Positions 10,179-21,880 are shown, counted from the stretch's first letter. The stretch is DNA of 64,000 nucleotides from Dactylorhiza incarnata (GCA_033032865.1 JAWHQI010000001.1:1200001-1264000), one strand, 5' to 3'. Notes: generated by a model from the letters alone, not told the origin. Numbers and translations are program-made.

Positions 10179-10465
10179 TGTCAAAGAGATCTTAGGTCTT
10201 AGCTAGGGGTGCAAGCGGTTCGGTTTGAACTCAAACCGAAACGAACTGATGGGTATCAATATAGTTTTTTTGATCGGTTTCCTCAGTTTAGTTTTTGGTT
10301 TTTAATTTTACTATTTAAAATCATAAGAAAATATAAAAAAAATTATAAGAATTAAAATTATATATTATTAAATTTTCTTTGCAGATGATATATTACAGTT
10401 AATAGCTCATATTGCATGTAAAATATATTATTAAATGTTTTATTGGGAAAATGAGTAATGAATAT

Positions 10466-10629
10466 TGTAGAATCTTGTATGTATTTCTTATATTGCATAC
10501 AAAAGGAGAGTACATATTTATAGGAGAGAGATGAGAGAGAGAAATCTTATACACAATGTGGGACTAAAGAGATATAGAAGAGGAGTAAATGGGCCACCAA
10601 ATGGGCCAAATACATGGGCTATTTCAACA
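10466..10629 (-). repeat. Copia-A 3' LTR (164 bp)
   Basis: On the minus strand it starts TGTTGAAATAG and ends GATTCTACA. The pol frame ends a few codons inside this LTR (stop at 10619-10621). A CTATAAATA box and CT-rich tracts are visible. Confidence 0.95.
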
Positions 10630-13600
10630 CTCCCCCGCAAGCTGGAGCGTACAAATCGTATGCGCCAAGCTTGGATAAGCATTGATAGAAGAGGGTACTG
10701 GACAGTGCCTTTGTGAGGACATCCGCAACTTGTTCAGTACCAGGGACATGTTTTAGCTCGATTTTCTTCATTTGTACTTTCTCCCGGATAAAGTGGCAGT
10801 CGACCTCGATATGCTTGGTTCTTTCGTGGAAGACCGGGTTCTTGGCAATATGTATAGCCGTCTGACTGTCGCAAAGTAGGAGAGCAGGAGCAGGAAGTTT
10901 TACCCCAAGATCCGTGAGAAGACTTTCAAGCCATGTAAGTTCAGAAACCACAGATGCCATTGCCCTGTATTCTGCTTCTGCTGAGGAGCGCGCAACCACT
11001 GCTTGTTTCTTGCTACGCCAGGTAATCAAATGTCCTCCGAAGTACGTACAGAAGCCACTGGTTGACCGACGATCATCCAGAGAGCCGGCATAGTCAGCAT
11101 CAGAGTATGCCACTAGTGTTGGAGTTGAGGATGAGGTCTTGTATACCAAGCCTTGACCAGGAGCTGCTTTTAGATATCGGAGAATCCGTTCCACAGCCTG
11201 AAGATGAGAGGAACGAGGGGCGTGCATGTAACGGCTGACAATACCGACAGCGAAGGAGATATCTGGTCTTGTAACAGTCAGATAGATCAATTTTCCAACC
11301 AGACGGCGATAGTATTCCGGGTTCTGAAGCAAGAGATCAGAGTCAGAGGACTGAGCACAAATCTTGTGATTTGCGTCCATTGGAGTATTAATAGGTTTGC
11401 AGCCGGAGTAGCCTGCATCATGAAGAAGGTCGAGGCAATACTTTCTCTGAGATAGAACAAGGCCATCTGGTCGCCTGGCTACCTCCAGACCCAGGAAGTA
11501 GTGAAGGTTCCCCAGATCTTTTGTTTGGAACACGGAGCTGAGTTGTTGTTTGATCGCCTGAATTCCTTTTGAGTCGTTGTCTGTGATAATGATATCATCC
11601 ACATAGACAAGAAGGAGAACGGTGTCTGTTGCCTGGTGGCGAGTAAACAGGGAGAAGTCAGCCGAGCTCCGAGTAAACCCTGCTTCACGAAGGACCTTGC
11701 TGAGCTTGTCGAACCATGCTCGAGGAGACTGTTTGAGACCGTAGAGAGACCGCAAAAGATGACAGACTTTCGGGGTCCTAGACTCCCCCGTGGTCTCAAA
11801 CCCGGGCGGCTGCTGCATGTACACCGTTTCAGTGAGATCACCGTTTAAGAAGGCGTTCTTAATATCCAGTTGATGTAAGGGTCATTGGCGGTGCACAGCA
11901 ACGGAGAGAAGAACCCGGACTGTGTTCAGTTTGGCGACGGGAGAGAAGGTTTCGTCGTAGTCCAAACCTTGTTGTTGAGTGTAGCCGCGAGCCACTAGTC
12001 GAGCTTTTAAGCGGTCAATGGTCCCATTCGCAGCATGCTTGATGACAAAGACCCATTTGCAACCAACAGTTTTCTGGCCAGGGGGAAGATCCACCAGTTA
12101 CCAGGTCTGGTTTGCCCACAACGCGGCCATTTCTTCTTCCATGGCGGCACGCCAGCCAGGATGTTGAAGAGCCTCCTGCACAGAGTTAGGAACTGCAACC
12201 GACGATAAAGAAGTGGCCAGAGTATGAAGGTGGGGTGAGAGGCGATGTAAGGACATATAATTCGCCAAAGGATGGGCAGTCGATTATGGTACCTGATCAG
12301 CAGAACACGGAGCACCGGAGGTCGAGTCGGACTGCGGAGTCGGATCGGAACGAGGACGTTGACGAGTGTAGAGACGGATAATCGGTGGTTTAGAGATAAT
12401 GGAGGTTGGAGTGGGGGCAATATCAGGAGCCGGAGATGGAGGAACGGGAACGGAAGTGTCGTTGACCGGGAGGACAGGTCGCGGAGCAGGTGGTGGTGCA
12501 AGGGTGGATACAGGATTAGAAAAGAACGGCTGATCCTCCCAGAAGGTAACATCGGCAGAGACCGTTATTTTACGGGTTGTAGGGAAGTAGCAGACGTAGC
12601 CTTTCTGAGTTCGAGAGTAGCCGACGAAGATGGACTTGGTAGCACGAGGATCCAGCTTATCCGTGGAGGGTCCCAAGACGTGGACGTAGCAGGTGCACCC
12701 AAAGGTGCGGGGTGTGAGAGAGAAGGCTGGAGTAGAAGGAAAAAGAAGGCTGAACGGAGTATTATTATGGAGAACGGATGAAGGGAGACGGTTGATAAGA
12801 AAGCAGGCAGTGGAGACCGCGAAGTTCCAATATGTTTTGGGAACGTTCATGTGAAGCATAAGTGAGCGGGTAACTTCGAGAAGGTGGCGGTTCTTCCGCT
12901 CGGCCACCCCGTTTTGTTGAGGGGTGTAAGCGCAGGATGTTTGATGGATGATTCCGAAGTCTGAGCATAGAGTGGCGATATCGTGGCTTGTGTATTCGCG
13001 AGCATTGTCGGAGCGTAAGGCTTTGATGGTAGTGGAGAATTGTGTACGGGTCTCGAGGACAAACGCTCTAAAGACACGAGGGAGCTCAGAGCGATCATGA
13101 AGCAGGTATAGCCACGTTAACCGAGAATAATCATCAACAAAAGTGAGAAAATACCGATATCCAGAAATACTAGTAGTTTTATATGGCCCCCAAATATCGG
13201 AGTGCACTAAATCAAAAAGAGTCGTGCTCCGAGTATAATGTGCGGGAAAAGAAGAACGCGGTTGTTTGCCGAAAATACAAGTTTCACATTTAAACTGAGA
13301 AAGAGGTACATCAGGGAGAGCTTTCTGGAGGACGGGTAGAGGAGGGTGCCCGAGGCGTCGGTGCCAGTCTATGGAGAAGACAGAGGAGAGGATGGTGGGA
13401 GAGTCGTCAAGGAGGTAGAGTCCGTTCCGCAATCGTCCTTTACCAATGGTAGTCCGCGTCCGTCGATCCTGTATCAAAAAAGATGAGGGGTTAAATGTGA
13501 CCGTACAATCCAGGTCATTAGTAAGACGACCAATGGAAAGTAAATTGAAGGAGGAGCCCGGAACATGAAGAACCGAGCGAAGAGAAAGAGAGGAGGTGAG

Positions 13601-14749
13601 CGAGATGTCAGCAGAACCGGAGACGGGAACAGTGTCCCCATTGGCCACAGTGATGCACTTTGGATAAGGACTATCCAAATATTGAGTTGGTTGCCGCGAG
13701 GTAATATGATGAGTAGCGCCGGAGTCCATTATCCAACCTGGGCTAGTGGAGAGACAAGTCATACCTTCATTGGAGACGGAGGCTACAGATGCAGAAGTAG
13801 GGCTGAGAAGTCCATGGAGTTGCTGGAGTTGGAGGCGGACTGCGTCAAGGTCCACCGGATTGCTTGAGGCGGATGGACTTTCCGTGGCAAGGGATGTTGT
13901 AGGACGAGGAGGATATCCGTTTTTACGAAAGCATGTGGCCTCATAATGGCCATCACGACCGCAGAACGAGCATTTAGGTCTCCCCCGGCCACCCCGACCT
14001 CTTCCCCGAGCTCCAGACCGGCCGCCCCGGGTAGGTGGAGGAGGAAGAGAAGGAGAAGCAGGAGCGTGCTGGAGGAGGGCCGGTGAGGTGGGTGTCGTGA
14101 TATCAAGAGGTGGTGTGACTCGGAGGAGCATGGAGCACACACTTGATAGGGACGGAGTGGTAGCTGAGGCCAAGATCTGAGCCCGAAGACCCAGAAGATG
14201 AGGTGGTACCCGGGCCATGAGCATAGCAATGCAAACTGCCTCCTTCTGAGCCCGCTGAGTAGCATGATCATTTGTTGAGGGCTGATGTTGAATCCATGCT
14301 TCAGCCAAAGATTTCACACGGGCAACGATAGAGGTCATGTGAGACCCGGTGGTGTCCAGAGCCTGTAGGTCGGTGATGATATCGAACAGACGTTGGAGGC
14401 TATCTTTTTCGGAGTACAGGGACTGGAGCTCGTCCCACATGGCTTTGGTCGTCTCAAGGTACATTGCCATTTCATAAGGTTCGCCATCCAGTGAGTTCAG
14501 AATCCAAGTCTGAACGCGGCCATCGTCTCGCAGCCATTCCTCAGTGACTGGAGTTGGGGGATCCTGGGTGAGATGAGAAGCAAGGCCCTTGGCTTGAAGG
14601 ACGCGGCGGACAGAGTGCATCCAGGGCATGAAGTTTTTCTTCCCAGAGAGGGAGATGGTAGTGATGCGGAGCTCATCACGGAGCTCTTGGTGGAGGGCAG
14701 GTTGTGCGGCCTGCGTAGGAGCTTCCGATGATGTTACCGAGGAGCCCAT
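10619..14749 (-). pseudogene. Copia-A gag-pol polyprotein, open except three stops
   Basis: The frame from ATG at 14749 to 10619 spans 1377 codons, the normal length of a Copia polyprotein. It is interrupted by TAA at 12284-12286, TAA at 12098-12100 and TGA at 11882-11884 and has no frameshift. Domains in order: gag (residues 1-250), CCHC knuckle CSFCGRDGHYEATC (about 265), protease WIMDSGATHHIT (about 340), pre-integrase WHRRLGHP (about 460), integrase core with HSDIWGP and YTPQQNG, reverse transcriptase with LVYVDDIII, and RNase H with AYSDADYAGSLDDRRS. The family makes one polyprotein that its protease cuts. Gag and protease lie before the first stop. Confidence 0.95.
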
Positions 14750-15379
14750 AGAGATCTGGTGGCGCGGGTAGAGAGTAACTTAGACCGCGCGATCTGGAAG
14801 CCGAGGTCGCGGTTAGAGGGCCGCGCGAGATCTCAGCGAGATCGCAGCGAGAGGGGAGAAGCCGTGGCGGGTAGGGGGCCGCAGCAGGAGATTCCAGCAG
14901 GAGGCCGCAGCAGGAGGCCGCAGCAGGAGGCCGCAGCGGGAGACCGCAGAGGAGGCCGCAGCGGGAGATCGCAACGGGCAGAGCTGGAGATCGCTGCGGC
15001 TAGAGATCGCTAACAGGTCGGCGCTGGAGATCGCAACGAGCTGAGCGGGAGATCGCTGCACTGGAGACCGCTATCAGGAGGGCGCTGAAGATCGCTTATC
15101 AGGTCGGCGGAGGAGATCGCTGCGGCTGGAAACTGCGGCTGGAGAGCGCAAGAAGAGTACACAGCTGGAGATCGCTTGAGCTACTGCGGACAGAGCAGAG
15201 AAGCGGAAGAGGCGATGGGTCCCACGTGCTAAGGAAGTAGGTTATAAAAGCCAAGAATAGAGGGAAGCGAGGGAGGCTGGGAGCAAGCGGGAGGCAGCCG
15301 CAGGAGGGGCGGTCGCAGAAATAGAAGATCGCCAGAGGTGGGCGATCAGAAAAACTGGAGACCGGAAAATTTGGACCGA
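14750..15379 (-). repeat. Copia-A leader with GC-rich tandem repeats
   Basis: Between primer site and gag start the leader is an array of degenerate 12-15 base units. On the plus strand the best conserved run is GGCCGCAGCAGGA repeated from about 14878 to 14970, followed by looser GAGATCGCTGC-type units to about 15180. No coding function is apparent. Confidence 0.8.
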
Positions 15380-15381
15380 TC

Positions 15382-15392
15382 CTCTGATACCA
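15382..15392 (-). other. Copia-A primer binding site
   Basis: Minus-strand TGGTATCAGAG directly follows the 5' LTR and matches the initiator-Met tRNA priming sequence. Confidence 0.9.
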
Positions 15393-15556
15393 TGTAGAAT
15401 CTTGTATGTATTTCTTATATTGTATACAAAAGGAGAGTACATATTTATAGGAGAGAGATGAGAGAGAGAAATCTTATACACAATGTGGGACTAAAGAGAT
15501 ATAGAAGAGGAGTAAATGGGCCACCAAATGGGCCAAATACATGGGTTATTTCAACA
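15393..15556 (-). repeat. Copia-A 5' LTR (164 bp)
   Basis: Same sequence as 10466-10629 except a C/T in the TATTGCATAC stretch and a C/T near the outer end. TSD AATAT follows at 15557. Confidence 0.95.
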
Positions 15557-15869
15557 AATATAAAAGGATATAAAAAATAAACTCAAAATAGTGTTTACTT
15601 TTCTCGGTGTGTAAAATATATACATTGAAATTTTTATTTAAATCCAATTAATATTGAAATCATTCAAATGATATAAATTGCATGCGTTAATTAGTTAATA
15701 ACAATAGTTGAAATACTGTTTTTGGTAATATTTTTATGCGTATTATTAGTTGATGTAGTTTGGTTTTTGAAGAGGAAAATCGAAACTGAACTAAATCGTT
15801 CGGTTCGGTGTAAAATCGGTTCAGTTTAGGGTGGTTCGGTCGGTTTTCAGTTATTTATGTGCACCCCTA

Positions 15870-16623
15870 GATCTAGCTATTCTTGTGGATCGCAAAGGTC
15901 ATCGGGGTCTTCTTCTCTTGTGCTAGCTTTCGGATTTCAACATAATCGTTCAAAACGTGAAGGAAAGTTCTCTTTTATTGTCTTCGTCGGTCCTGACGGA
16001 TCTAAGGTGGATTCCTCGCCTAACTTGATCGCTGCCATTTTCGGATCAACTGATCGACCAGTGTTTTTTCGTCCAGTGGGGACTAACGACTGCTCTGTTT
16101 TCTAATGGTCTATAATGTTTCCAATATGAGTGTTGATTTCTCTATAATAAGGGTCACCAATGTCAAATTGAACAGAAAAAATTACTTTGTGTGCAATCGA
16201 TGAAGACAGTTATCAGGAGCAAGAGAACTTGGGTTTATAACTGGAACAAAAAAAACATCTCCCATCATCAAAGCTTCCTATGAGAAATGGTAGACACGCA
16301 ATCTTACTGTTATGACATGGCAAATTCATTCTATGGAAACTGTGATCGCTCGTCAATTCATGTGTTGTCAAAATGCTAAACACTTGTGGGATTTGATTGA
16401 AAACAACTACTCGAAGAGAGGATCTATCAACTTAATGCTAAGGTCATATATATGGACATTGTGACTTCTTCTAAGGATTATTACAGGAGACTTAATAAAA
16501 AATGGGAGGAGATAGATCAATAATCTGACCTTAAAATCAGTCTCACTTGTATTGGGTGTGAGGGTAGCCAGAGAGAGCTGAGTGAAAGGAGGGTGTTTGA
16601 ATTACTTGTTTTATTGCCTCAAC
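15870..16623 (+). pseudogene. Copia-B gag, N-terminal part
   Basis: After a leader with an open stretch of about 80 codons ending at 16105, the region 16150-16600 encodes, in changing frames, VKLNRKNYF followed by a tryptophan-containing block, and later LLEERIYQLNAK and WEEID, all typical of Copia gag (UBN2/Retrotran-gag family). Stops and frame changes are frequent. It is cut off at about 16623 by a probable solo LTR. Confidence 0.7.
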
Positions 16624-18225
16624 AGTGTTGGTTCTAGTCTTAATTTTATTATATCCGTATTTATTTCTTGGGCTGTTTATGCCATTTTGCCATACTTCTT
16701 GCAGGTTGGCACTTTGGAGCCAATGTGGTGAAAACCAATGGAAATATAAAAATTTGGAGCAAAAGTAGAAGAGTTTTCATTGCGCACGGCCAAGATGCAC
16801 GTCCATGTATGAGGTCATGCCCCTTATTGTCTTTTGTTGCATTCTGCTGAATCAATATGCACAGATATGTGTTAATTAAGTACAGTCATGGGCCCAATCC
16901 TGATGACAATAGATAAAAAATGAGTTCTATTTTCAAGCAACGCGCGCTCGTGTGTTAACTACACATGGTCTTGTGTCTTCAATCATATATCATTCCAGTA
17001 AGTTATCGTTCTCTAAATTATGCACACCCTCGCACATATCCATGTGTGCGGACTCTACACAAATACTTTTGGTGGCCAAAGTTTTTATTTTCCCTCCAAA
17101 ACCCTGCAATGCGACATTGAGTGGCAGACGGCCTGACACACGGTCGTGGGTGTCATGAACTCATCCCTAATTCAGATTTATATAAGGGTTTATGTTGTTT
17201 GTTTTAAAGTAGGATTTTGTGAGGTAGTAGCTCGTTTTTAGTTGTTCTTAGTTTTAAAGAGCTTGGAGGAGTCGAAGGAAGAAGCAAGAAGCTAGTGGAG
17301 GCTCCATTGAATATCAAAGAAGTAAAGGGAGAAACTAGAATTAAGGAAGAAGAATCTCTTAGAGGAAGATTTGGGGTACTCTTGCATTTTTTATTTCCTT
17401 TCCTAAGATTATATCTTCTCTTTGTATACTCTATGGATATTTACACCATTGTGAGTATGTCTAACATTGATTTCTATATCACGATGAGTACTTAATTTCT
17501 TCATTGCTTGGTCTTTAGTTTCACGTATTTGTAAATGTTTGTAGTTGATTAGGTTGTGTTCTCTCCATTGATTTATGTAGTGGTTGAGTCTCTTACATTT
17601 ATCCTCATACTTAAGTGTTCAAGGTATACGCAATTTTAGTTTAGGTATGCCTCTTGCCTAAACTTTATATCTCTATAACTTTAGCTTAAGCCTACCTCCT
17701 GAGGCTGGCCTAAGATCTCATTAGTTTTATTTCGTGCAGGTAGGACTTGAGCTTTGCATTAAGTTGGACCAAGATTTTATTGCAGTTCTTGTGAACTCCG
17801 GATATATCTTGATACCAGTGGTTGATGCCCTGGGATATTAGGATATCTATGGAGAGGAATTTCTACGATCTCATGCGACTAGGAGTCTTCGGAATATCAA
17901 TTGGATTAAAAAGTCTCTTAGATGATCAATCGCCACCCACTTGCTCCTTTTGAAGAGATTTGGTCGTCATCATACATTAGTTAATATCGAAGAACACACT
18001 CAATCAACCCTCCATTTTACATTTACAAAAATGCCTGAGCAATTGTCTTTATAAGTTTTAGTCCATCGCAATTTATCTTTAATTTATGTTTTCCATTTTT
18101 AAAACCCCAAATTATTGATTTGTCTAGATAAAGCGGTGATGAACACTTTCTGGTATTCACCACTCGAACTCCCCGTGGAGACATACTCTATTCACACACT
18201 TTATTACTTGCACGAATGGTATGCT
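16624..18225 (+). repeat. Probable solo LTR of a Tat/Athila-like Gypsy
   Basis: The stretch has no coding frame of note but has features of long Gypsy LTRs: a start TGTTGGTTC, CACGGCCAAG and ACACGGTCGTG-type motifs (16790, 17137), a TTTATATAAGG TATA-like box at 17176, and near the end AACTCCCCGTGGAGACATACTC followed by TTATTACTTGCACG, as at the 3' end of Tat/Athila LTRs. Copia-B gag-type sequence lies on both sides, so it is read as an insertion left as a solo LTR. Ends are approximate and no duplication was resolved. Confidence 0.5.
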
Positions 18226-19559
18226 TGTTGTTGTGTATAGCTCAATCTGCCGAGCGCCAACCCTCAGAACTTGAATTTCAACGAGTTCAGATGCTTGGAA
18301 GAGATGGTGTTCTTGACCTGGATACTATGGCCAGTGAATTTCACAGCTTGATCTTGATGAGCAAAATAAGTGGTGTAGAGTACTATGAAAAATCACTATG
18401 TCAGATAACAACAGAAGATTGAATAATGATCCAAGAAGTGTGTTGAGTAGGAGTAGACCTAGGTTGTCTAAGTTTGAAAAAAGTCAAACTGGTTTGTTCT
18501 TATTGTGGGGAAAAAAAGCATGTAAAAGAAAAATTGGTGGGAGCTATACCCTCACCTTGTCCCTAAACACTTCATGAAAAATAGTGCAGGTAAGTATGTG
18601 GTTAAGCCTCATTCTGCTCGGGAATTCTATCTTAGGAAGTGGAGATACACATGTTTGTCAAGAGACTTAATCCATTCAGGAGAAGAGCAAGAAACTACTG
18701 CACATGCAAATGTTGTGCCTTCCATTAAAGATTATACTAAGTGGATTATTGATTCGGAAAGCGCTAATCATAAGGTTGGTTAGCCAGGCCATATTACATC
18801 TATGGGTCCTGGTATTAGAAAGGATAAAATTGTTGATGGGTCATTTGCTCTTATTAAAGATTATACTAAGTGAATTTCTCTTAACTCAATGGTGTGTCTT
18901 CTTTTCCCACAAATCTCTTATGTGTTAGTTTATTGACCAAACAACTTAATTGTAGTGTTGTTTTTTTGTCATTGTATTTTTCAGGACTTGATGAGCCAAA
19001 AGATGAATGGTGGGGGATTTGATGGGTCAGAAGAAGGCTATTCATATGAAGATATCAAAAACGCATGAGAACCTGAGTTTATGGCATTGAAGTGTTTCAA
19101 ATTTTTTATGCTCGTGTTAAAACCCAATTTAACATAAAAATCAAGATCTTAAGATTTGACTTACGTGGAGAATTTGTTTCTAAGGACATGTAAACCTATT
19201 TGAGCAATAAGGGGTTATCTTTCAAAGCTCATGTATGCATACTCCCCAACAAAATGGGGTCATAGAAAAGAAGTATAGACATTTGTTGAATGTTATCAAG
19301 TCTTTGATATATGAGATGCATGTGCACAAGACTTTATGGGATGAAGCAGTTCGACTTTTGTATATCTAATCAATCGCAATCCATCTCATGTGATTGGTAA
19401 TAGAAGTCCTCTTCAAATTCCTAAACCTCGTGAGGAAATTATTCTCTCGTCTCCTAAAGTTTTTGGATGTGCGGTGTTTTTGGATATGCCCCTAATAAAA
19501 AAAGGATAGAAATGTTATTCCACTCTCTTCACCGCAAAAATTGTATCCAAGGATGTTAA
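18226..19559 (+). pseudogene. Copia-B gag end, protease zone and integrase
   Basis: 18480-18560 encodes a knuckle (CSYCGEKKHVKEK), 18740-18790 a SIKDYTKWIIDSESANH block where the protease DSG would lie (the glycine is replaced by glutamate in the frame seen), and 19100-19559 integrase sequence with SPTKWGHRKEV in place of the usual PQQNGV. Stops are common. The VPSIKDYTK segment of 18715-18750 reappears at about 18850, a small internal duplication. It is cut at 19559 by LARD-a within the KDV segment after integrase. Confidence 0.7.
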
Positions 19560-20747
19560 TGTAACAACCCTAAATTTTGAATTAATAATAATATTATTAA
19601 TTATAAAGGTTAATTCCCTCCCCTGTTAAAACCCGACCCCCTCCCTGATTAAATCCCGAGCAGCAGCCCCGTTAAATCCCGTCTCCCGCTCGGCTAGGGC
19701 TCCCGCAGCCCCGTCTCCCGCGCGCCTCCCGCTCCGTTTTCTGCCGCTCATTCCGCCTCCCTGCTCGGCGGCGCCGCCTCCTCCTGCCGTGGACGACGCC
19801 TCCTGCGCCTCCTGCGCCCGGATCCACCTCCAGCCGGCGTCTGCCTCTCTTCTTCTTCCTCTGGCCGATCTCCAGCATGTCGGCAGCCCTCTTCCTCCCC
19901 CAAAGAGGCCAACAGCAGCACCCCTCCCTTCTTCTAGGGTTTTGCAGCCATAACCCCTCTTCTCCTTCGTCGATTTGGTCGGTGCTTGCTAGAGGAACTT
20001 TTAGGGTTTTCTTCCCTCTCCTCCTCGGGCTCGATTTTGGCGAATTTTGGTAAGAAATTGCTCCTTCCCCTCCTATTTCAGATTTTTGGCACTCGTTATA
20101 ATCGTCTGGTCTCTAGGTCTTTGTGACCCCCTGTGCCGTTCGTCGCACTAATTGACGGGAACACACAAAGCCCTCTCCGAATTAGGGTTTCCGCAACCTA
20201 AGCGCCGCCAAGTCTCCGTCTCCGCGTGGAATCTCTTCTCCCCTCTCTTTTGAGGGAGGTAATCCGCTAAACCCCCGTAGTTTATTTTCCGCGTCGTCGA
20301 ATGCTTGTATTAGCATAGTAATTTATGCTATGTCGCCTTCATTGTGCTTGATCAGGTTCTTGGAATTTTGCTCGCGCTATTTGGCCGCCCCCGTCAGCTT
20401 CAGCCATTTTCTCTTGTTTCATGGACAACTGCTAGGCTAAATATTATATGTACTAGAATTTATCATGTTTTGCATGCTCATTTATCTGCAATGAACACTG
20501 CACAAAAATCTGTTTCAAAACTTGTATCTTGAGCTTTTACTAAAATGCAAGTGCACCTGTTTCAAATTATCATGTTTTAAAGCTTCCGCTTAAAAACAAT
20601 TGTTTTCCTTCAAAAGTAACTATTTTAAGACTATTTATTAGTATCTCTGTTTGCGCCTTAGCAGGCATGGTTTTCCTTCCGCCCATGCATGTGGCATCAC
20701 GGCCCGCCCGAAGCGCGCTCTGGCACTTGTTGAGACGGGTCGTGACA
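19560..20747 (+). repeat. LARD-a 5' LTR with a 1.43-kb internal deletion
   Basis: It matches the 3' LTR at both ends but lacks what corresponds to about 22729-24161. The junction at 20398-20404 falls at TCAGC, a 5-base string present at both edges of the deleted stretch in the other LTR. Small open frames here, such as the Arg-rich one around 19672-19878, recur in all family LTRs and look non-coding. Confidence 0.9.
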
Positions 20748-21880
20748 GTTGGTATCAGAGCCAGGTTTGTTTCTAAAGATAAAGTATTTTACAATTATCA
20801 AATATTTTGAATCTTATTTTAGAAATATTTATGCATGCATCATTTCTTCGTGCACCTTGTCATTATGTGTTGTTCGCGGCTGAAACACGCACACACTCAC
20901 TCATAAGCATGAGTAGTATGCACACGAATGTTAAGGGAGTATGGGCAAAATTAACATTTTTGTGCATATGAATTTCCACTAGGATATACACCGCTTGCGA
21001 ATATTAAATAGTTATGGGCAGTTTAATATTTTCAAGTGCGTTGGCATTAGAGTCTTAATATGCATGACATGTTAAGTGATATGGGCGTTTAACATGGCAT
21101 GTGTATCCATTCATTGCATTCATATCATAAATCATTGCACAAGTGTGAAGCCAAGAACAACAATAATGATTACACACGCATGGTTTTTCTACTTGCTTGA
21201 CATCGCACATGATTCCAATTTTGCACTTGCATGATCATTACCTAGAGTTTTCCAATGAAAATGCTGTAATTATTACATAATTTATGTACCTGACAGTAGG
21301 AAATGCGTTAGAATCTCTAGTTTCAAGACCCCGGTATTCGTAATCGGTGCTTCTTGTTCTGCTTGTCTATCGATCTCATATGATTCTCTAGTATCTCCTT
21401 CTAGCTAGCTCTTGAGCGTCAGCATCGCAAGTAAGTTACCCCTTCGTGCAAAGATTGTTCGCTCCCAAATTCTTGAGTCTTATCTCTCAATTTCGAGCTA
21501 AGTGAAGCAATTTTTGTGTTCCCTGAATCCAATCCTCCGTACATTGTCATATCCGCTAAGATCTTAAAGTATGAAGTACACAAGTTTCAAAAGAAAAATC
21601 ATCCTTATGATAACTGTATTTTGAATGCATGAAAAGTTTGAATAATCCCCTCGAGAACTAGAATCTCGTATGCGAAGCAATTATCCGCAAAATATTCTCT
21701 TGATCTTGGTAAGTCTCCGCGCTTGTCTTCCTTTCTGTATCAACATATTCATAGTTAGCTTCCATGTCTTGATCTGCAAATCTTATTTGGAATGAATGAC
21801 ATCTGAATCTTCGCCATGAGAGGCCCCATTCAGGGAATCCTCAGAAAGTTTCGGGACGAAACTTTCTAAGTAGGGGAGAA
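20748..21880 (+). other. LARD-a interior, non-coding
   Basis: It contains the primer site (20750-20762), three hairpins (20927-21096), and the polypurine tract (21870-21880). The same interior is found in reverse orientation at 28015-29144. No open frame resembling gag or pol was found on either strand. Confidence 0.88.
20927..21096 (+). ncRNA. Three consecutive leader hairpins of LARD-a
   Basis: Hairpin 1 (20927-20958) pairs AATGTTAA with TTAACATT; hairpin 2 (21000-21030) pairs AATATTAA with TTAATATT; hairpin 3 (21068-21096) pairs CATGTTAA with TTAACATG. Each loop holds TATGGGC. The stem changes between units are paired, G-C against A-T in unit 2 and the outer pair in unit 3, as expected when pairing is selected. 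The role is unknown; a packaging or dimerisation signal is an inference from position just after the primer site. Confidence 0.55.

Larger units (their letters stand above)
10466..15556 (-). mobile_element. Copia-A, structurally complete Copia element
   Basis: Two 164-bp LTRs (10466-10629 and 15393-15556) differ at two positions by eye. A perfect AATAT duplication flanks the element (10461-10465 and 15557-15561). It has an initiator-Met primer site, one long gag-pol frame and a GCGGGGGAG polypurine tract next to the 3' LTR. The short LTRs and the LHYFLGLEV reverse-transcriptase motif suggest the Ale/Retrofit lineage (inference). It is young but disabled by three in-frame stops. It sits inside the hAT-like MITE. 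Confidence 0.95.
10204..15869. mobile_element. hAT-like MITE (about 575 bp) split by Copia-A
   Basis: The ends TAGGGGTGCA (10204) and TGCACCCCTA (15860-15869) are inverted repeats, and both arms carry GGTTCGG/CCGAACC-rich sequence typical of plant hAT-derived miniature elements. The flanking eight bases are GTCTTAGC and GATCTAGC, a poor match (5 of 8), so the duplication is uncertain. No transposase is present. Without Copia-A the arms total about 570 bp. Confidence 0.65.

Noticed and set aside
12272..12781. Plus-strand frame of 169 codons inside Copia-A
   Set aside because: Antisense of the Copia-A region after integrase; no independent support.
10196..15877. Eight-base target-site duplication for the hAT-like MITE
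   Set aside because: GTCTTAGC and GATCTAGC match at only five of eight positions, too weak to claim.
19672..19878. Arg-rich 68-codon minus-strand frame, repeated at 21993-22202
   Set aside because: Lies in LARD LTRs; high GC and low complexity explain it, and no start or domain is conserved.
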